DNA of 64,000 bases from Ichthyophis bannanicus (GCA_033557465.1 CM066031.1:1068550444-1068614443), one strand, 5' to 3'; positions 20,345 through 32,945 are shown, counted from the stretch's first letter. Numbers and translations are program-made. The notes: generated by a model from the sequence alone, not told the origin.

Positions 20345-20630
20345 AATGTTCATAGTAACATACTAACATAGTAAATGACGGCAGATAAAGACCAGTATGG
20401 TCCATCCAGTCTGCCCAGTAAGATGGCAAGAGTAGGTGCACCTGCCGTTCCGTGCAGACCACCCCTCCCCATGTCTTTGTTTTAGGGGTGAACTCTCCCT
20501 ATGTCTTTGTTTTAGGGGTGAACCCACCGCTCCGTGTAGGACACCCCTGTATATTGAGAAATTAGTTGATTTTATCCTGTTGCTGAAAAGGGATCCACTG
20601 TGTCTGTCCCATGCCATTTTGAATTATGTT
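20345..20630 (-). repeat. CR1 3' end with a small internal duplication
   Basis: On the minus strand it ends in the same GTCTTTATCTGCCGTCATTT segment and TATGTTAC tail as the copy at 18735-19920. CTATGTCTTTGTTTTAGGGG is duplicated in tandem (about 20470-20525). Confidence 0.8.
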
Positions 20631-20639
20631 GCTGTATTT

Positions 20640-21780
20640 CAATGAAAAGATGAGTCTTCTGATGCTTCCAGAATGATGAGAGGTCTTTGATGCATCTGAT
20701 GGTGGCAGGGAGAGAGTTCCATAGAGTGAGTGTGTAAAGTTCAAATGCTCTTGCGCAGGCTTGCTGGGTGCTTTTGGTTTTCGAGTGGGGGATGATCAGG
20801 GTGTTGCTGGTGGATTAGCGGCTGGCTCTATTTGGTTGGAAAGGGTGGAGGAGGCTGAGGAGGTGTGGAGGAGAGTCCTAGAAGTGTTTTGTATTTGATT
20901 CAACTGTTGAGAGGAAGCCAATATAGTTGCTTGAGGATGGTCTTGTTTAGGAGCTGCCAGAAGGGCACGTGTGGCTGTATGAAGGGTTGTGCATAGTGGA
21001 AGCATGGTTGATTGTCGGAGACCTTGGTAAGTGGAGTTGCAATAGTTGAGGATTGGCAGGATGACTGCTTGTAGTGTTGATCTGAGATCTGGTGGTTCTA
21101 GGATTGGGTGGAGGTGCTGGAGGGTGCAGATCTTGTAGAAGATTGAGTTCGCAGTTTTCTTCACTTGTTGTTTGAAGGAGAGGTTGTGGTTCAAAGTGAT
21201 GCTGAGGTATTTTACTTCTTGTTGTACTTTGATGTGCGTATTGTTTAGGATTATGGTAGGGGGGAGGGGAGAGTGAATTTACTGTCTTTGGTGATGAAGA
21301 GAGCCTCCGTTTTTTTGTACTGATGGAGAGGTGATTATTTGTGAGCCATTGAGAGATTTCGGAGAAGCAGAGCTGTAACTTTGTGAGGGTGGGTTGATTG
21401 GTGTCGAGGAGGGTGTAGATAAGGATGTCGTCAGCATAGAGGTGGTAGATTAGGTTGTGGGACTTGATAATCGAGCAGAGTGGCTGTAGATATATGTTGA
21501 AAAACAGGGCAGAGAGGGTGGAGCCTTGTGTGATGCCTTGGGTTTGAGTGAATGAGGTGGAGGAGACATCACCTAGTTTGATTTGCTGCTGGCGGTTGGA
21601 CAGGAAGGAATGGAACCAGTTCAGAATTGTGTTTTGGACTCCTCTGGATTGGAGGCATTGGAGAAGGATGATGTGGTTTATTGAGTCGAATGTCGCTGAA
21701 AGGTCGAGGAAAACTAGGATGAATCCTTGATGTGCTGACTGGATGCCTTGGATGAGCTTGTTTATAAGGGACAGGAAAAT
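20640..21780 (-). mobile_element. L2-clade LINE, RT C-terminal two thirds
   Basis: On the minus strand, broken frames give LDWFHSFLSNRQQQIK-like sequence and a GITQGSTLSALFF B motif (about 21540). YLYADDILIYT, the catalytic motif C, lies near 21440. The open stretch 21194-20796 carries LSFKQQVKKTANSIFYKICT and ILPILNYCNSTYQGL. Stops and frame changes disable it. Confidence 0.82.
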
Positions 21781-23519
21781 ATATCATCAGGAATGTTTCC
21801 AGAAGATAATCAGACATCAGAAAATTCACTTTTACCATTCCAGCAGACAGATCAATAGAGTATTTCATTAGTGAACAGTCGGACATGAGAAATAACTATA
21901 AATTAGTACCCCCTGGATTGGCTACTGTTGATAATAGGACACTGGGCTTGATGGACCTTGGTCTGACCAAGTGCGGCATACAGATTCTGTGGGGGATCAG
22001 ATGTCACTCAAAGGTTTCTAAGCATTCCCATTGCTTTAGAGACACAGGCTGCTGCTCATACACAGGAACCGTAGCCAGCAGACCACAGGGAAAACTAGAA
22101 AGGTGGGAGGAGGAAATGACAACTCCTCTACATGACCTTTTATCCTCCATGTCTGTTTTCCCTCCTTCCTGCTATATTTGGGCTTTTCTCCTTCTCCTTC
22201 CTCCTTTCCTTCCTTTGTCTTTATTATTCTCTCTCCTTTCCTTCCCCTCTTTCATACCGGTGTGTTTATTTTCTCCCTCTTGATGCATTTCTACCCTTTT
22301 CTCATTGTCAGTCTTTTTTTAACCTACTTTCTTGCCCTGTGGCAGGACTACACACTCGGAAGGCACTGTTTAAAAGAGGAAACCAGGAGCTCAGGTTCTG
22401 GAAATTCAGAGATTGAAGGGGGGGGGGGGGGGGGGGGAGAGACGAGACTTAGCAGATATACTGTGGAATTTCCCTTCTGGTCAGCTTTCCAATGCCTTAT
22501 AAGCAGAGTCTTCAGTACGGCTTCAGTGGCTCAAAAACACAGATGGTGCTAAACTACCTTTAATGAGTATTGCTGGAGCATCTGCAGACCCAATGAAGTT
22601 TTGAAGAGCTGCAGGCTGACTGCATCTCTGACAATGTCATTGCTACCCATTAATGCAGGAAGCTGCCTCAGGTAGCCCTTATGGCATCCTCTGGCTGTGG
22701 TGGGAGCAAACGAGACTGCAGGTGCTGACAGGATGTGCAAGGCATATGGGCAGATAGTTCTGTAGCAGTGGAATGTCCTCTAACAATCCTGGCTCCAGTT
22801 GTGCCTTTTACTTCCAACACATAGCTACCAACTTACCCAGCTTCAGTAGGGATATTTTAGGTAAGAGCTATTTAGAACTTACATCCCAAAGCAGTGTGTT
22901 TTCTATAGTCCTTGATTCTACCCATTAAAGTCAATGTTGCTGGTTCCATAATGTATCAGGATGAGGTTGTCAGACATCTAGGACTGGCCTAAATTGTCCT
23001 TACCAGAATTGAGTAAGTTGAGAGCTATGTTAACATCCCTCCAGGCAACGTGATCCCAAGCAGAGCTGGTGCAGGGTATTGAGTACCCAGGACAACCATC
23101 AGTCTTATGCTTCCCACTGAGATTTTGATAATTAAACTCAAGAATCATGATCATCCCAACGCCACCCCTCCCACAACATTCCTGTAAAAGTGCATAATTG
23201 AACATCATGCTTTTAAATATGAAACGTTTCTTTGTATGTGTGTGCCTGCCCTCGCTGCAGGAAAAGAGAATGTGCTGATGGCTCTTTGAGTTTGTCTGAC
23301 TATCAGGATCTATTGGTTTAATTTGCTGTTGCTTTTTGGCACCCCTCAGAAGCTGACGGCCTAGGTAATTTCCTAGTCTTACCTAATGATTGGGATAGTC
23401 CTGAGTGTGATGAAAAATCTCTGGTAATGAAATGTGATCAGCAAACGGTAAACTAAGAGATATGAACTGAAACTGAAGGGCAACAGGAAGGTAGAGGTCC
23501 AGGATGGAGGGCCTGAAAC
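21781..23519. other. No gene seen; contains a G homopolymer run
   Basis: Pyrimidine-rich at 22130-22320 (TCCTTC/TTCC runs). 22419-22437 is a run of about 19 G. The open frames here are short and of low complexity. Part of the start may be the L2's upstream remainder. Confidence 0.5.
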
Positions 23520-24285
23520 TGCTGTGATGTTAAGCACCTCACTTCGACTATGCGAACATAATACTCCATGGTCTCCCAAAAAACACCCTAAATACACTAC
23601 AACTAGCCATGAATGCTGTAGCCCGGGTTCTATACGGAGCCTCAAAGAGCGACCATATTATTCCCATCCTAATGGAACTACACTGGCTCCCCATAAACTG
23701 CAGAATTACCTATAAAGCCCTTCTCATGACCTTTAAAGCGATCAACACTATAGCCCCTTCATCAATCTCAAACCTCCTCAATCACACTCTCAACACCAGA
23801 TCCAGGAGATCAGTAGCTGCAAATACCCTGGTTACACCACCGGAGGTCACAAAATGCACACGTTCAACAACAGACAGGGCATTTGCGTACTACGCACCCA
23901 GAAGCTGGAATAACCTACCTCCCACCATTAGAGCAATTACGGACCTCAAGCAATTCAGAAAAGCCATAAAGCACCACCTCTTCCTTCTACACTTCTCCCA
24001 ATCCCAAGGCACATCATCAACCCTCTAACACATTCCAAGCCCTCATAGTAAAAATTGTAAATACATTATTTACTCAAGATGTTAATAATAAATTCTATTC
24101 ATTGTATATAGGTTCATAAGGAATATGTACAAAGTTTCCCAAAGTTATAATCCCAGTTGAATTCTCCTGTTATATGTAAACTCACAACAGCCTGTTGCTT
24201 GTAATGAGTATTCTTGTTTAATGTGAACCGCACTGATGAAAAAGAGTGCGGTATAGAAGAACTATAAATAAATAAATAAATAAAG
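23520..24285 (+). mobile_element. L2-clade LINE 3' end with complete tail
   Basis: Open frames at 23524-23715 and 23609-24028 give NAVARVLYGASKSDHIIPIL, then LHWLPINCRITYKALL and YYAPRSWNNLPPTIRAI, the L2 thumb and C-terminal blocks, to a stop at 24028. The 3' UTR ends with the stem-loop ACCGCACTGATG ... AGTGCGGTATAGAAG and an AAATAAATAAATAAATAAA tail. Confidence 0.88.
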
Positions 24286-25679
24286 AATGTGACTCCTGAG
24301 TACTGCATCACTCTAGGCTTTGTTCCTATCTATGTTACCAAGAGGAACTGCATTCCCCTCACTTCCAGTCCTGGTTTAACATCACATATCCACGGCTTGA
24401 CTTGTTCTGATGATGCTTTGTTTTATGATTGTTCACGCTTGGATTCATAATAAAGAATCAGGTTATAGTCCCTCACCTTCCTGTCTTAAATTTTTTTCCT
24501 TACCCCCTTAACAACTGTATTGGAATTACCTAATTTCTATTGTCAGCGGGAAGAAAGCTCCACCAGATAGATATTTACTTACATATTCTGCAAACTATAT
24601 AACTCTTTGACCTTCAGTCTTATAGTCTATTATGTCACAAAGATCTTTTTAATGGCATTAACTGTCATATTATGTACAGTATGTAGGATCTGCTTTTACC
24701 CTATAAAGAATAACTTTCATTCTTTGCTCATTTCATTTTCAATTTGAAGAATCATATTCATATGTCATTTTTACATCAGAACAAGATTAGTACTTCAACT
24801 GAGTACCAAATTTCTAGAGGCATCCTTTACACTGAATGGGGGAGTGGGAGGTAAAGGGGAGATCATCCAAGTTGCAGTGTGCATGCCTTTAAGGGGACTC
24901 TTATTTCTTGCCAGGAACCTTGCTTCCTCATAGGGCAGCATATGGAGGATAGAGTGTAGGGTGGCCTGAACCACTGCTCTGCTGCTCCACTCTTGAAGCG
25001 ACAAAAGTGCAAGGGATGGGTTAGTGAGCCCCAAGAAGACTGAAGGATTAGTCTTTGGCAGTCTGCTGGAGTGGGCAATTGATTTGGCAAGTTTGAGTCC
25101 TTGAAGTAGAGACGACAAGGGAGGTGTCTCTTAATTTCTTAAAGAGTTGGGGGCAGCGCAGGAATCAGCCTGCTTGCTTCTGAAAGTGTCAATTCTAGAA
25201 CAAAGGAGCCCAAAAGGAAAGGACCCTGTCTTTGGTTCTAAATCTTGAGAGTTTGGAGTCTGTGGAAATAGGAGGGAAGATTAACTGAGGTGTTTTTGAC
25301 TGTCTAGCTAAGCTGTTACCATTCTAGTCTGAGAGGAGGAAGGATAAAGTTATCCCCTCAATGCTGCATCTAGGAGAGCAGGGAATTTCATTAGGGGAAG
25401 AGATGAGTGTCAGAGAAGAAATTCAAGTGCTGGTGTACCAGAGACCAAAAAAGCATTCATGGGGAGTTAGGGAGCCTGGGGAAGTATAGACCAAAGGAAA
25501 AGAGAATGTTCTTGAAGATTCAAATGTGTTTTACTAGGGGGTGAGAGTAGTCCTGGGGTCCTACAGAAATAATTTATTTGGGGTGCTTAATGCTGTAAGT
25601 AGAGACAAAATAGCAAAACAGCAGATCAGGGCACCAAACTATAAAATAACAGGTCCTGAAGGAGAGAGGGAGACAGAGC
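24286..25679. other. No gene seen
   Basis: About 1.4 kb of unassigned sequence. Minus-strand open frames at 24795-25118 are short and match nothing I know. Confidence 0.45.
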
Positions 25680-26368
25680 TCAAGGCCTGATCTTGTTAAG
25701 AGCCATGGAGTCGATGTCGACTCATGGTGATCCTCTGGATAGTTGTCCTAAACTGTGTTCAGTCTTGTCAGCAGCTCATTGTTGATAGAGTGGCATCCAT
25801 AGCTGCTGTTATTGTACTGATCCATCTCATTCCACTTTTGCATTGAGCTCCAATCCTTCAATCCTGCCAAGCATGATGACTTAGATCTCTAATGATCTCT
25901 CTCTGCATAATGTGTCCAAAGTATGAAAGTCAGTCTTGTCATCTGAGCTTCCAAAGAAAGCTTAGGTTTGATCTCCTCTGGTACTGACTGGTTTGTTCTT
26001 TGGGCAGTCTATGGTTTACATAGTATTTTTCACCAGCACCATAAATCAAAGGCATCAATTTTCTTCCTGTCTGTCCTTTTCACTGTCCAACTTTCGCTCC
26101 ATATGACGTTATTAAAAATACCATGATTGGACAAGTTGAATCTTTGTATGGAGAGAGACATCTCTGCTCTTTAGCATCTTATCTAGATTCTTCATAGCCA
26201 TCTGCCAAGAATAATGTGTCATCAGATTTATTGACTGCTTCTCATTTTTTTTATTGATTATTGATCCAAGCAGGTTAAAGTTGTCCACTCTTTCAATTTC
26301 TTCTCCAATTTTTTGATTTTTCCAGTTGTGAGGATCTTTGTCTTCTTGACATAAGGCCTAAACTGAAG
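25680..26368 (-). mobile_element. RTE-clade LINE 3' end (BovB-like C-terminus)
   Basis: Antisense to 34800-35905. The minus-strand reading passes from KILTTGKI and NLLGSIIN through damaged MAMKNLDKMLKS-like sequence to TTIQRI and the common RTE end (antisense GACTCATGGTGATCCTCTGG). The C-terminal module with the FGH.MRR...LEK...GK..G.R..GR...RW pattern is characteristic of RTE/BovB. No intact frame remains. Confidence 0.8.
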
Positions 26369-26374
26369 ACATCC

Positions 26375-28045
26375 ATACTGGTGTAGTCTACAGGCCTCCA
26401 ACTAAAACCAAATAAATAGTGAATTGATTTTAGATAATGCAAAGTAAGCCACAAAGGGAGAAGTGATCATATTGGGTGACTTCAGTCTACCCAATGTGGA
26501 TTGGAGTATTCCTTCTGCAAATCTGGAAGGAAGTATGAAAATTGTGGATGACTTTCAAGATGCGTTACTTAGACAAATGGTGATGGAACCGACCAGGGAA
26601 AGCTTGATACTGGATTTAGTGCTCACCAACCGAGATAGCATGTCGAATGTCTGGGTGGGTGCCTATATGCGTAACAGCGAGCCTCACAGTGTGGTTTGAG
26701 ATAAAAGCCAAGGTGCAGTCCGATCACAGCAACCTCAAAGTCCTAGACTTCAAAAGCACTGTCTTCAGTAAAATAGCCAAATACCTGAAGGAGTCGGCTG
26801 GGTGGGAAGGGATAAGAGAGGTGGATTTGCAATGGGCTAAACTAAAGGAGGCAATAAAGGGGCAGATATATAAGGAAAGTAAATAAAAATAAGAGGAAAG
26901 AAAACCTAGTTGGTTCTCCAAAGAATTGGCTGCTCTAATAAAAGCAAAAAACACAGCTTTCACAAAATTCAGAAGCTCTCAAACAGAGGAACACAGAAAG
27001 GAATAGAGGATCAAACTAAAAGAGATAATAAGAGAAATAAGGACAGCAAAATCAAAGGCAGAAGAAAAGATGGCTAAAGATGTGAAGTGTGGAGACAAAA
27101 CTTTCTTCAGGTATATTCGGGAGAGGAGGAAAATCAGAGGTGGAACTGCAGGACTCAAAAGTGCTGGAAACAGACTTGTGGAAAGTGACACTGAAAAAGC
27201 AAAAATGCTAAACAAATACTTCTGCTTTGTTTTTACTAAAGAAAATCCTGCAGAAGGACCACCTGTAATTCCCAAATATAAAAATGGGAATGGATTAGAT
27301 ACCACACCATTCACAGAAGATGATGTGTTAGAACAGTTTGCAAAACTGAAAGTGGACAAGACCATGGGACCGGATGGGATACATCCCAAGCTACTGAAGG
27401 AGCTCAGAGAGGTTCTTGCAGGGCCATTAAAGGATGTTTTTAATAGATCCTTGGAGACAGAAGACGTTCCACAGACTGGAGAAGGGCTGATGCGGTACCT
27501 CTTCACAAAAGTGGCAACAGGTAAGAAGTGAAAATGGCCGGTAAGTCTTACCTCGGTGGCGGGAAAAGTAATGGAGGCACTCCTGAAAGAGCAAATAATG
27601 GACTTTCTCGAAACCAACAAGTTGTATGATCTGAGGCAACATGGTTTTACCAAAGGACGATCTTGCCAAGCAAATCTGATTGAGTTCTTTGACTGGGTGA
27701 CCAGAGAACTAAATCTAGGACATGTGATGGATGTCATCTACATGGATTTCAGCAAAGCCTTTGATACTGTTCCTCATAGGAGGCTTATCAATAAACTCAA
27801 CAGCTTGCGGATGGGTCCCAAGGTGGTGAACTGGATCAGAAATTGGTTGACTGACAGATGACAGAAGGTGATGGTAAACGGAACTCACTCAGATGAAAGG
27901 AAGGTGATTAGCAGTGTGCCCCAGGGTTCTGTCTTGGGACTGGAACTATTCAATGTATTTGTGAGTGATATTGCTGAAGGACTGAATGAAAAAGTCTGTC
28001 TTTTTGCAGATGATCATGAAAATTTGCAACAGAGTGGACTCCACT
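26375..28045 (+). mobile_element. CR1 LINE: endonuclease end through RT catalytic site
   Basis: The endonuclease end appears at 26463-26699 (ILGDFSLPNVDWS, LILDLVLTNRD). The RT N-terminus is at 27070-27531 (DKTMGPDGIHPKLLKELREV). RT motifs lie at 27556-27861: GRSCQANLIEFFDW, motif A VIYMDFSKAFDTVPHRRL, then a stop within LTDR. After the stop come SVPQGSVLGLELFNVF and LFADD, the catalytic motif C, near 28005. The copy is cut off at about 28045, where a minisatellite starts. Stops and frame changes disable it. Confidence 0.9.
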
Positions 28046-28515
28046 GAGGGGGACAGAGGGGGAAAGAGAGGGCTGGAAGGGAGCTGAGAGAGGGGAAGGA
28101 GATGGCTGGAAGGGAATTGACATGGGGGGAAGGTGGGAGCTAGAAGGGAAATGACATGAGGAGAATGAGGGAAGGGAGCTGATACCCGAGGATGATATTG
28201 GAGGGGGACTGGATGGGTGCTGACAGCTGTGGGTGGGACTGGAGGAGGAAGCTGGCAGAGGGGGAAAGAGAGGGCTGGAAGGGAACTGATAGAGGGGGAA
28301 AGAGGGGGCTGGAAGAGAGCTGACATGGGGGTAAAGAGGGAAGGAGCTGATACCTGAGGATGGTACTGGAGGGGGACTGGAAGGGTGATGACACCTGTGG
28401 GTGGGACTGGAATCAGCTGACACTTGGGGATGGGACTGGTAGTTAGCTGGGTAATGGGGAGGAGGCTAGTAGGGAGGAGGCATTGAGACTTCAAGGGAGC
28501 TGACACGTGGGGAGG
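28046..28515. repeat. Degenerate GGGA-rich minisatellite
   Basis: Units built on GGGAGCTGA ... GGGGGAAAGAGAGGGCTGGAA recur irregularly about every 40-90 bases. The same strand is purine-rich throughout. The minus-strand Pro/Ser-rich open frames over it are low-complexity artefacts. It starts inside the CR1, directly after its catalytic motif. Confidence 0.8.
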
Positions 28516-30120
28516 GTTACTAGGACTGGAAATAGGTTGATGGAAGGAAGTGAAGAAAACAAAAGAAGAGACAAGAAATGGCAGATAGCACTCTTTCTAT
28601 GGCCTATAGTCTAAGAGAAGACAGGAAAGCAGAAGCCTTAGTTCAGGACCAGCATGACCAGAGAATAAAATGTTCAGGGAACAAAGGTAGAAAAAATAAT
28701 TTTATTTTCAGTTTAGTGATTGGACTTTGTGCTATCGTAATATTGTACACATTATGGGGAAGAGCATCTCTTATTTATCTGATGTTATACTGCATGCAGA
28801 GTCTGGCTTCTTGGGGTATCGGTTTAATTTTTGTCTAAATATTTTATTTTTACTTAAGGTTGTGATCACTTATTCTGTACTTGGTAAGAGTCTGTGTTTT
28901 GAGTGTGTGGCCAAGGCCGTGTGTTCTGTTAACATGAAGTTTGTATGCAGGGATCTGTACTGTAGTAATTTGCCTTGTTCAGCTTTTCAAATAGGTGTTA
29001 GATGTTCTATGGCCCGCTGCAGTATTTATAGTGCTGCTTTTTTTGAGTAGGTATCTTGTATGAGTTCTGTAAGTTTATGCTGGTATGTATGGTATACTAG
29101 ATTTGGCCTTGTAGATCTTTGGTGACTTTTGTAGGGTTTTATATTAGTTCTCAATATGCCTGGTACTGGAGAATGTTTGTTAGTGAGATGACCAGCATCA
29201 GATTTTTTTTTTTTAAGATATTGAGTTCTGTGGGTGAATGTCCTAGTTCTGCTCTGCACCTACTGTTGAGGGAGGGGGTTCTGTGGATGCAAAATATATG
29301 TTCAAAAAGAAAATGCAAGAACCACAACATAATTTATAAAAAAATAAAAATGAATTATAATTTAGTTTTATAAAGCGTTCTGTGATTGTCACTCATTCTT
29401 TTTGTTCCTTGGTGTGCAAACATCTTGCATTTCCTCCATATTATCTAATCGGTTTTTTGATTTAGTTCAGTCCCTGACTGGAGTTTTGAGACAGCCCACC
29501 TCCCACTCTACGGGGAAGGGGAGAGTTGCCATCTCATCCCTCGCCTCAGGCAGCAGATTTCCCCTGACTTGCAGTAGAGCAATGTTCTGGATAACAAAAT
29601 ACCTAGGGGCATGTATACTAAACTGAGGGGTTAGCATGTGATTTCAGCACTATGCTAAAAAGTAGTGTGGGACCCCCATGCTACTCTGCAGCATATGTTG
29701 GGGTGGGAAGAGTGTGGCTAGTGTGGGTGCAACTAATGTCACCTCAGTGGATGGCATTGGTTGCACCCATGGCCTGTTTGCCATATTAAAGTGTAGCTTG
29801 TCTGTGCTAACTGCAGGGGGACAGATGTATATGCCTTCTTGCAGTTAGCTAGAAGCTTTGCACTGGTAACATAGCCCACTTGAATGTTACTGGCACAGGA
29901 CGTAGTGAACATGCCCCCAAAACTCCTTAAGTCTCTCTAAGTAATTGAAGGAATATCCTCTACGCAGAGATATGCATAAATGGATTTAACTGTTTTCCAG
30001 CCCAAGCAAGCAAGTAAGGAAAACAGGGCTGGGAATTGAGGAATGCACCTGTGAGACAGATCCTGTCTACCATTGTTGGAGTCCTTTCGGGTGTAAAGCT
30101 GGGATGCATCTAAGTAGCAG
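28516..30120. other. No gene seen; one possible Harbinger-like terminus
   Basis: An 86-codon open frame at 28578-28838 has a polar N-terminus and a hydrophobic C-terminal half. I do not recognise it, and its coding status is doubtful. GGGGCATGTATACTAAACTG at 29606-29625 resembles the terminal repeat of the element at 41792. A T-run lies at 29203-29214. Confidence 0.4.
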
Positions 30121-30240
30121 GTTTATTTATTAATTTCTAGCTCATGCCTTTCCAATAGTAACCCAAGGTGAGTTGCACTCAGAGTACTGTAGGTATTTCC
30201 CTGTCCCTGGAGGCTTACAATCTAAGTTTGTACCGGAGGC
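30121..30240 (-). repeat. L2/SINE-type 3' tail
   Basis: TTTATTTATTAATTT at the left edge (an AAATA-type tail on the minus strand) is followed by antisense tail sequence resembling 38875-38935 and 4352-4420 (GGCTTACAATCTAAG). Low-copy remnant. Confidence 0.5.
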
Positions 30241-31309
30241 AATGGCAGTGGTATACCAAGAAAACATATATTCTACTGATAGTGGTATTTGGACCACAAC
30301 TACTAGGTAATTGGATAATTGCTCTCCAACAACATACTAAAAAATCAAGGAGAAATGGAACTCAGACACTCAATTCCTTTAACTTTTTAAGGATCGAAAC
30401 GCTATTGATCATAGGTCTAAATAAACCCCTTTGAGTTACTTTTTATATTTTTCTAAAGTGCAATCAATCTGTTATTTATAATATAAAAGTCAATGTCATT
30501 CAAGTGTAAACATGAAGAAATGCTTGGATCATTTCAGACTATTAAAATCTCTAAGTGCCACTCTATTGGCTGGTTTATTTATGTTCAAAATTACCATGAA
30601 TCCCTAGTTGTGAGTATGCTCACTCGTGGTTTTTACTATTGGGTACTTAACTGTCATCAATAGATCTATCTCATAGGTAAATGCCTTCCTCTTTCATCAG
30701 TGGGCTGACTTTTCTGGCCAACTTCTCTCCTCCTCTTCTCCTGGTGATCTGGAACAGTGTTTCATCACTTTATAGCTCTACACTTATTCTCAGATGCACA
30801 AATGCCTGTCAAACAATTTGCAGACTACTTGATTTAGGGTCCCTCATTTCGCCATAAAGCTGCATCATGGCAAATCCTTAAAAAGTTAGTGATTGAGTGT
30901 CTGAGGTCCTTTTCTCGATTTTTTTAAATATGTAGTTGGAGAACAATTATCCAATTAGATTAGTCTACTGATCCCTAGTTGTTTTTCACAAGTGGTGTAC
31001 CAAGAGTGGTGTGGTGGATGCAGTCTACCCCAAGTGCCAGCCAGGAGGGGGGCATCTCTACCAGTCCCACATGGTAATGCCAACACAGCAAACCTACCTT
31101 AACGCAGTGGGTGGTTTGCCACACTGCCTCTGCTTCAGGCTCAGTGCAAGACTTCAGCCCAGGAGGGAAGAGCCACTGGGCCTGGAGCATAGGCAGCACA
31201 ACAAGCCACCCACCACGTTAAGGTAGGTTTGCCATGCTGACTCTGCCTTGTGGGCCTGATGGGTGCAGTTGCTGTGTATACCATGAGGGGGGGGGGAGGT
31301 ACCCAGGCC
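30241..31309. other. No gene seen
   Basis: Unassigned sequence with short open frames only. Confidence 0.4.
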
Positions 31310-31467
31310 ACAAGGGGAGTGCCCATTCTGGGTGCCACAGGGGTTGGAACATCCACTGGGCAATGGAGGGTTAAGTGATTTGCCCAAAGCCACAAGGAAT
31401 GCCAGTGGGATTTGAAGCCTGGACTTGGTGGGCCCAGGCTGCTGCCTTAACCACTATGCTACTCCTC
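31310..31467 (-). repeat. tRNA-derived CORE-type SINE
   Basis: On the minus strand an A box (TAGCATAGTGG) and a B box (GCTTCAAATCCC) lie about 35 bases apart, forming a Pol III promoter. They are followed by GGCTTTGGGCAAATCACTTA, the MIR/CORE-SINE core. The 3' LINE-related tail is not clear. Confidence 0.75.
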
Positions 31468-31469
31468 TA

Positions 31470-31603
31470 CTCCATACAATGAGATTTGCATACAATGGAG
31501 GCAGTCCATGCAAATCTCTCTCATACATTTTCATTATGGGTATCCTGAAAACCTGACTGTCTTGGTGTGTTGTGACAAATGGGTTGAGAACCCCTGTGCT
31601 ACA
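31470..31603. mobile_element. Hairpin MITE fragment with octamer motifs
   Basis: Half of the palindromic family also seen at 36638, 43159 and 49385: ATTTGCAT (31484-31491) and ATGCAAAT (31508-31515) face each other. They are followed by ATCCTGAAAACCTGACTG and TGGGTTGAGAACCCCTG. The left arm outside the octamer core is missing. Confidence 0.75.
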
Positions 31604-32604
31604 GCGTATTCTGATTTCTGTGCATGAATGCTGTAGTACTGCATTGGAATCTATAAAAGTGAAGTTTTATCTTTTTGAAGAACTATTTCAGTAAACAGTT
31701 TAATGGCAGAAAAAAGAAGTACCTGCTCTCCATTTGTTTTGATGCAGGGCAGGTCTGGGCCATTTCCATGCTGCAGAGAAGTTTGTGGGAGCCTGTTTTC
31801 TGGCTGCCTGGGTTTCCTGTGGCATGCAAGGATGGCTGGGGGCATGGCCTCTGGAATCCTGACCACCCCCAAGTGATTGTGATGTTGCACCTGGGGGGTC
31901 TAAAAATGGCTCTCTGGCATCAAGCAGGCACAGATAGGTAAGCCTGAGACTCCCTGCACTGCCCCGGAGTTTGGTCACATGAAAACAAAATGGTTTCAGA
32001 ACCCGGAATTGCAGTTTTAAAACCAACTGGAATGAGAAGCCAAATTAATTTATTGGAGAGCTTGATTTGAGTCTTGTTCTGATTAAAGGTTCTACAGCAT
32101 GTGAGACATGCTTTCAAGAGTATTGTCCTATAAGCACTGAAGGAGAAGTAGGGCTGAAGGTATACAACTCCCAGTGAATTGAAAGAAACCTTGAAAGTGA
32201 GCACTGCTCACAGGAATTGTTTAATCCTGATACAGCCTAACTGTTTCCCTGAAAAAGAGTGCATATGTGAGAGAGAAGGATTGAGTGTGTGTAAAGGAGA
32301 AAACATTGCCATGTTTTAAAGAATTTAATTTAATTGGCAATTGATATAGTTCTTCGGACCTGGCTGGCAGTTTTGAAAGATTGACTATGGCACACATAAA
32401 GGGGAAAAAACGATTTTTTGCACAGAGTTCTGTGGGAGGGAAAGATAGGGAACTAGCTTATCTTTTTTTTTTTTTTTGGGGGGGGGGGGGGGAACAGCAA
32501 GCCTCATAAGTACTAGAAAGAAACAAAAACAAGAAAAATATAGGGACACTTTTCTAGATTGCCCACATAGCTAGGGAGTTAGTTTCTTTTACTGATTTTT
32601 AAAG
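31604..32604. other. No gene seen; T/G homopolymer block
   Basis: Unassigned. 32463-32493 is a run of about 16 T followed by about 15 G, apparently untemplated or slippage-prone. Confidence 0.45.
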
Positions 32605-32945
32605 ATAGGTAAGAACATAAGATATGCCATACTGGGTCAGACCAAGGTCCATCAAGCCCAGTATCCTGTTTCCAACAGTGGCCAATCTAGGTTACAAGTA
32701 CCTAGCAGTTTCCCCAAAAGGCACAGGTTCCACAATGTCTGTATTGGGTCAAGCAGTGATATCCTGGGTCCATTTTAATAATGGTTTTATGGATCTTTTC
32801 TCCAGGAATTTGTCCAAACCTTTTTTAAACCCAGCTACACAAACAGCCTTTACTACATCCTCCGGTAACAAATTCCAGAGTTTGATTACACTTTGAGTGA
32901 AAAAATATGTTCTCATATTAGTCTTAAATAGGTTACCCTATACCT
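32605..32945 (-). repeat. CR1 3' UTR fragment (subfamily of the 39.6-46.4 kb copy)
   Basis: Antisense of 46140-46425: the shared segments include ATACTGGGTCAGACCAAGG, CAAGCCCAGTATCCTGTTTC and the AACCTTTTTTAAACCC region. It is 5'-truncated with an ATGTTCTTAT-type end. Confidence 0.85.

Noticed and set aside
22132..22552. Hydrophobic/Pro/Phe-rich frames
   Set aside because: The DNA is a pyrimidine-rich tract with several overlapping frames open at once; no domain is recognisable.
27946..28506. Pro/Ser-rich minus-strand open frames up to 186 codons
   Set aside because: They coincide with a purine-rich minisatellite. All three minus-strand frames are open with similar low-complexity content, so they reflect composition.
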